Assembly: GCA_963717075.1 (NCBI GenBank)
Contig: CAVQVI010000011.1
Coordinates: 124,001-188,000 of the forward strand
From: JBGOTP01 sp963717075
Lineage (GTDB): Bacteria; Acidobacteriota; Vicinamibacteria; Vicinamibacterales; CAVVIG01
DNA: 64,000 nt
Direction of reading: 5' to 3'
Below are positions 62,337 to 64,000 of the stretch, one piece after another (position 1 is the first letter of the stretch; each line of letters opens with the position of its first letter). Made by a program: the position numbers and the translations under genes. Under the pieces are notes generated by a model, which was not told the DNA's origin, did not search any database, and saw nothing but the letters and a program-made list of their open reading frames with translations.

Positions 62337-63161
62337 TCAGCGGCCGTCGTCCCGAGAGGACACGCTGCCGAACGGCCCGCCGTCTTGCAACTGTTTCAAT
62401 GTGATCCGCTCGGCTGACGCAGGCACCTGCACCTGAAACGTTCGAGGATCGAGTGTCGCGTTCGTCTCGATCTGTGAGAGCCGCAGGTGCAGATCGAACC
62501 GCGTCGCGTCGCTGCTCCGCAGTCGAATGTCATGTGGAAGGCCGGCAAGACCGTTGACATAGTCGCGATACTCGACGCGCCATTCCGCGCCCGTTGAATC
62601 GCGGTGCGCAACCGCCGCAACGTGCCATCGCGCGCCGCGGGACGGGCGGTGCAGGTAGACCGTACTCGCGGCATCCGGCAACACTCGCCAGTCATCGCCA
62701 AGCGCGCGCGCCTTCGTCCAGTCCGGGGTGGTTGTACATCCGGTGACCATCGCACGAAGCGCGGACGGATCCACGGGCAGACCCGTCGCGGCCTCGACAA
62801 CAGCGTCTGGCGGTCCCTGCTCGAGCACACGGTTATCACGCTGCAGCAGAAGCGTTGCGGCGCCTGAATGGGCGACGAGAATGAAGAACGGCTGGCCGAG
62901 GGCGACTGCTTCGAGACGCGCCGCGTCGGGGGCGGCAAGGCCGGCGAACAGACGCGCCCGCACACGCCGGCCACTCACCGAACCGCTGACGGCGATGTCC
63001 GCGGTCATCGTGGTGACGGCGTGACAGGCAACGGTCGCGTCAGTAAGCGCCTCGCGCGCATCGGTCGCCGCAGCGCCGGGCCCCTGCGGCAGCTTCATCA
63101 GCGACGCGCCACATGACGACGAGAGAATTGCCGCGAGCGCCACGGCCCGCGCTCGTGTCAT
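62337..63161 (-). CDS. LolB-like outer-membrane lipoprotein
   Basis: The 274-residue protein from ATG 63161 has a lipobox signal (VALAAILSSSCGASLMKLPQ, Cys at about 17) and then MTADIAVSGSVSGRRVRARL, a strand pattern seen at the start of LolB/LolA-like barrels. LEAVALGQPFFILVAHSGAA and AEWRVEYRDYVNGLAGLPHD, with the final strand FDLHLRLSQIETNATLDPRT, fit an unclosed beta-barrel that holds lipid chains. Assignment to LolB is by fold feel, not motif. Its stop is two bases from ispE, and its ATG overlaps the upstream TPR gene's stop by four bases. Confidence 0.7.
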   Translation of the reverse strand: MTRARAVALAAILSSSCGASLMKLPQGPGAAATDAREALTDATVACHAVTTMTADIAVSGSVSGRRVRARLFAGLAAPDAARLEAVALGQPFFILVAHSGAATLLLQRDNRVLEQGPPDAVVEAATGLPVDPSALRAMVTGCTTTPDWTKARALGDDWRVLPDAASTVYLHRPSRGARWHVAAVAHRDSTGAEWRVEYRDYVNGLAGLPHDIRLRSSDATRFDLHLRLSQIETNATLDPRTFQVQVPASAERITLKQLQDGGPFGSVSSRDDGR

Positions 63162-64000
63162 CGTTTCGGAAGTTTCTGGCGGGCGGAACGGATCTTCTTG
63201 TCGATGTCGCCGCGCTCGATCGAGTCGCCGTCGCCCGACAGCGCGCGGGTCCACGCGGCGATCGCGTCCTCGTAGCGTTCGAGCTTGAGGAGCACGTCTC
63301 CGTAATGGTCCTGGACGACGGAGTTGTGGACGAGCTGCTCGGCCGCCCGACTCAAGTGCTCCGCGGCGAGGTCCAGTTTGCCGGCCTTGTAGTAGGCCCA
63401 CCCGAGGCTGTCGAGATACGACCCGTTCTGCGGGTCGATCTTCAGGGCGCGCGTGACGAGATCGACGGATTCGTCGAGCTTCTCACCGCGTTCGGCGAGC
63501 ATGTAGCCGAGATAGTTCAGCGCGGGTGCGTGGGTCGGATCGCTCGCGATCACTTGGCGGAATGCCGCTTCGGCCTCGGCGGAACGCTTCTGCTTGTCGT
63601 AGACTGCGCCGAGTTCAAAGGTGAGAATGGTCGCGGACGGCAGCTTCGCCTGCGCATTCTGTAGGACCTGGATGGCCTGCGCGCCCCGATTCGCCTCCGA
63701 GTACACCTGCGCAAGGGCGATGTACGCCTGCGGGTCATCGCTGTGCCTCTGCACCAGGGATTCGAGGATCGCGATGCCCTGATCGGTCTTGCCGCTCTGG
63801 CTCAGCGCCTGCGCCTCGAGGCGGGCCAGACGCACATCGTCCGGGTGCCGCTCCCGCAACTGATGCGCGAGTTCGGCAGCCTCGGAGTACTTCTTCCCGG
63901 AGATCTGCGCCTGAATCAGATACGCCAGCGATGGCCGTATCGTCCGGCGCCAGCCTGCGCGCTTCCTCGAACGCCGTGATCGCCTTGTCCGCCTGCCCGA
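63158..64000 (-). CDS. TPR-repeat protein, cut by the right window edge (one frame change)
   Basis: At least six 34-residue tetratricopeptide repeats are readable: SDDPQAYIALAQVYSEANRG, LTFELGAVYDKQKRSAEAEA, HAPALNYLGYMLAERGEKLD, NGSYLDSLGWAYYKAGKLDL and VVQDHYGDVLLKLERYEDAI. The gene runs off the right edge and its start is not in the window. A frame change lies near 63932, where AIA and SLAYLIQAQISGKKYSEAAE should join. It is translationally coupled to the lipoprotein and is likely the first gene of this small operon. TPR proteins of this layout are often periplasmic scaffolds, and a signal peptide cannot be seen here. Confidence 0.82.
   Translation of the reverse strand, partial: SGRRTRRSRRSRKRAGWRRTIRPSLAYLIQAQISGKKYSEAAELAHQLRERHPDDVRLARLEAQALSQSGKTDQGIAILESLVQRHSDDPQAYIALAQVYSEANRGAQAIQVLQNAQAKLPSATILTFELGAVYDKQKRSAEAEAAFRQVIASDPTHAPALNYLGYMLAERGEKLDESVDLVTRALKIDPQNGSYLDSLGWAYYKAGKLDLAAEHLSRAAEQLVHNSVVQDHYGDVLLKLERYEDAIAAWTRALSGDGDSIERGDIDKKIRSARQKLPKR

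Overview
The window is high-GC DNA that looks acidobacterial, most likely class Vicinamibacteria. The clues are a DUF1592/DUF1552 secreted cytochrome pair, an Oar-like TonB receptor with a carboxypeptidase-regulatory N-terminus, an EF-Tu with an unusual switch I, and an RpoB with a cysteine-rich insert. The lineage call rests on family recognition from memory, without a search.

The window has two halves. The left half (1-32,200) is accessory. It starts with a hypothetical gene cut by the left edge, a frame-broken YdeI-like gene and a MazF-type toxin-antitoxin pair. Next come a GT87-like membrane protein and a minus-strand block of a small cytochrome, DUF1552 and DUF1592, divergent from a secreted ankyrin protein. 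From 9,940 to 12,520 lies a mosaic of gene pieces: SDR dehydrogenase ends, PQQ-dehydrogenase ends and a secreted-protein core, with one two-gene junction present twice. A single surface protein of about 2,680 residues follows (PKD, malectin, PA14, IPT, sorbosone-dehydrogenase-like and Kelch modules), with 744-bp internal repeats. Then come a TPR-LuxR regulator, a clipped flavoprotein gene, a methyltransferase, a TonB receptor bounded by 44-bp inverted repeats, a secreted hypothetical protein, a serine hydrolase, a stray rpoC fragment, a two-gene nucleotidyltransferase module, a small monooxygenase-like protein and IS91-type transposase remnants that reach to the rpoC stop codon.

The right half (32,208-64,000) is a conserved core block, entirely on the minus strand. 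In transcription order it reads: TPR protein, lipoprotein, ispE, tRNA-Gln, prs, rplY, pth, rpsF, rpsR, rplI, dnaB, alr, radA, yacL-like PIN/TRAM, plsC-like, ispDF, gltX, rlmB, tRNA-Thr(UGU), tRNA-Tyr, tRNA-Gly, tRNA-Thr(GGU), tuf, rpmG, tRNA-Trp, secE, nusG, rplK, rplA, rplJ, rplL, rpoB, rpoC. It joins translation, transcription, replication, isoprenoid, PRPP and cell-wall precursor functions. Its intergenic gaps carry three families of short degenerate tandem repeats (gcaggatt-like, tggtcat-like and gggatta-like), often facing each other as inverted arms, plus small G/C hairpins.

Many genes carry isolated one-base frame changes. One is in the bifunctional ispDF gene, which should be essential, so several 'broken' genes are probably intact in the organism and reflect sequence error. 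The fragment mosaic is a different phenomenon and cannot be explained by single-base errors.
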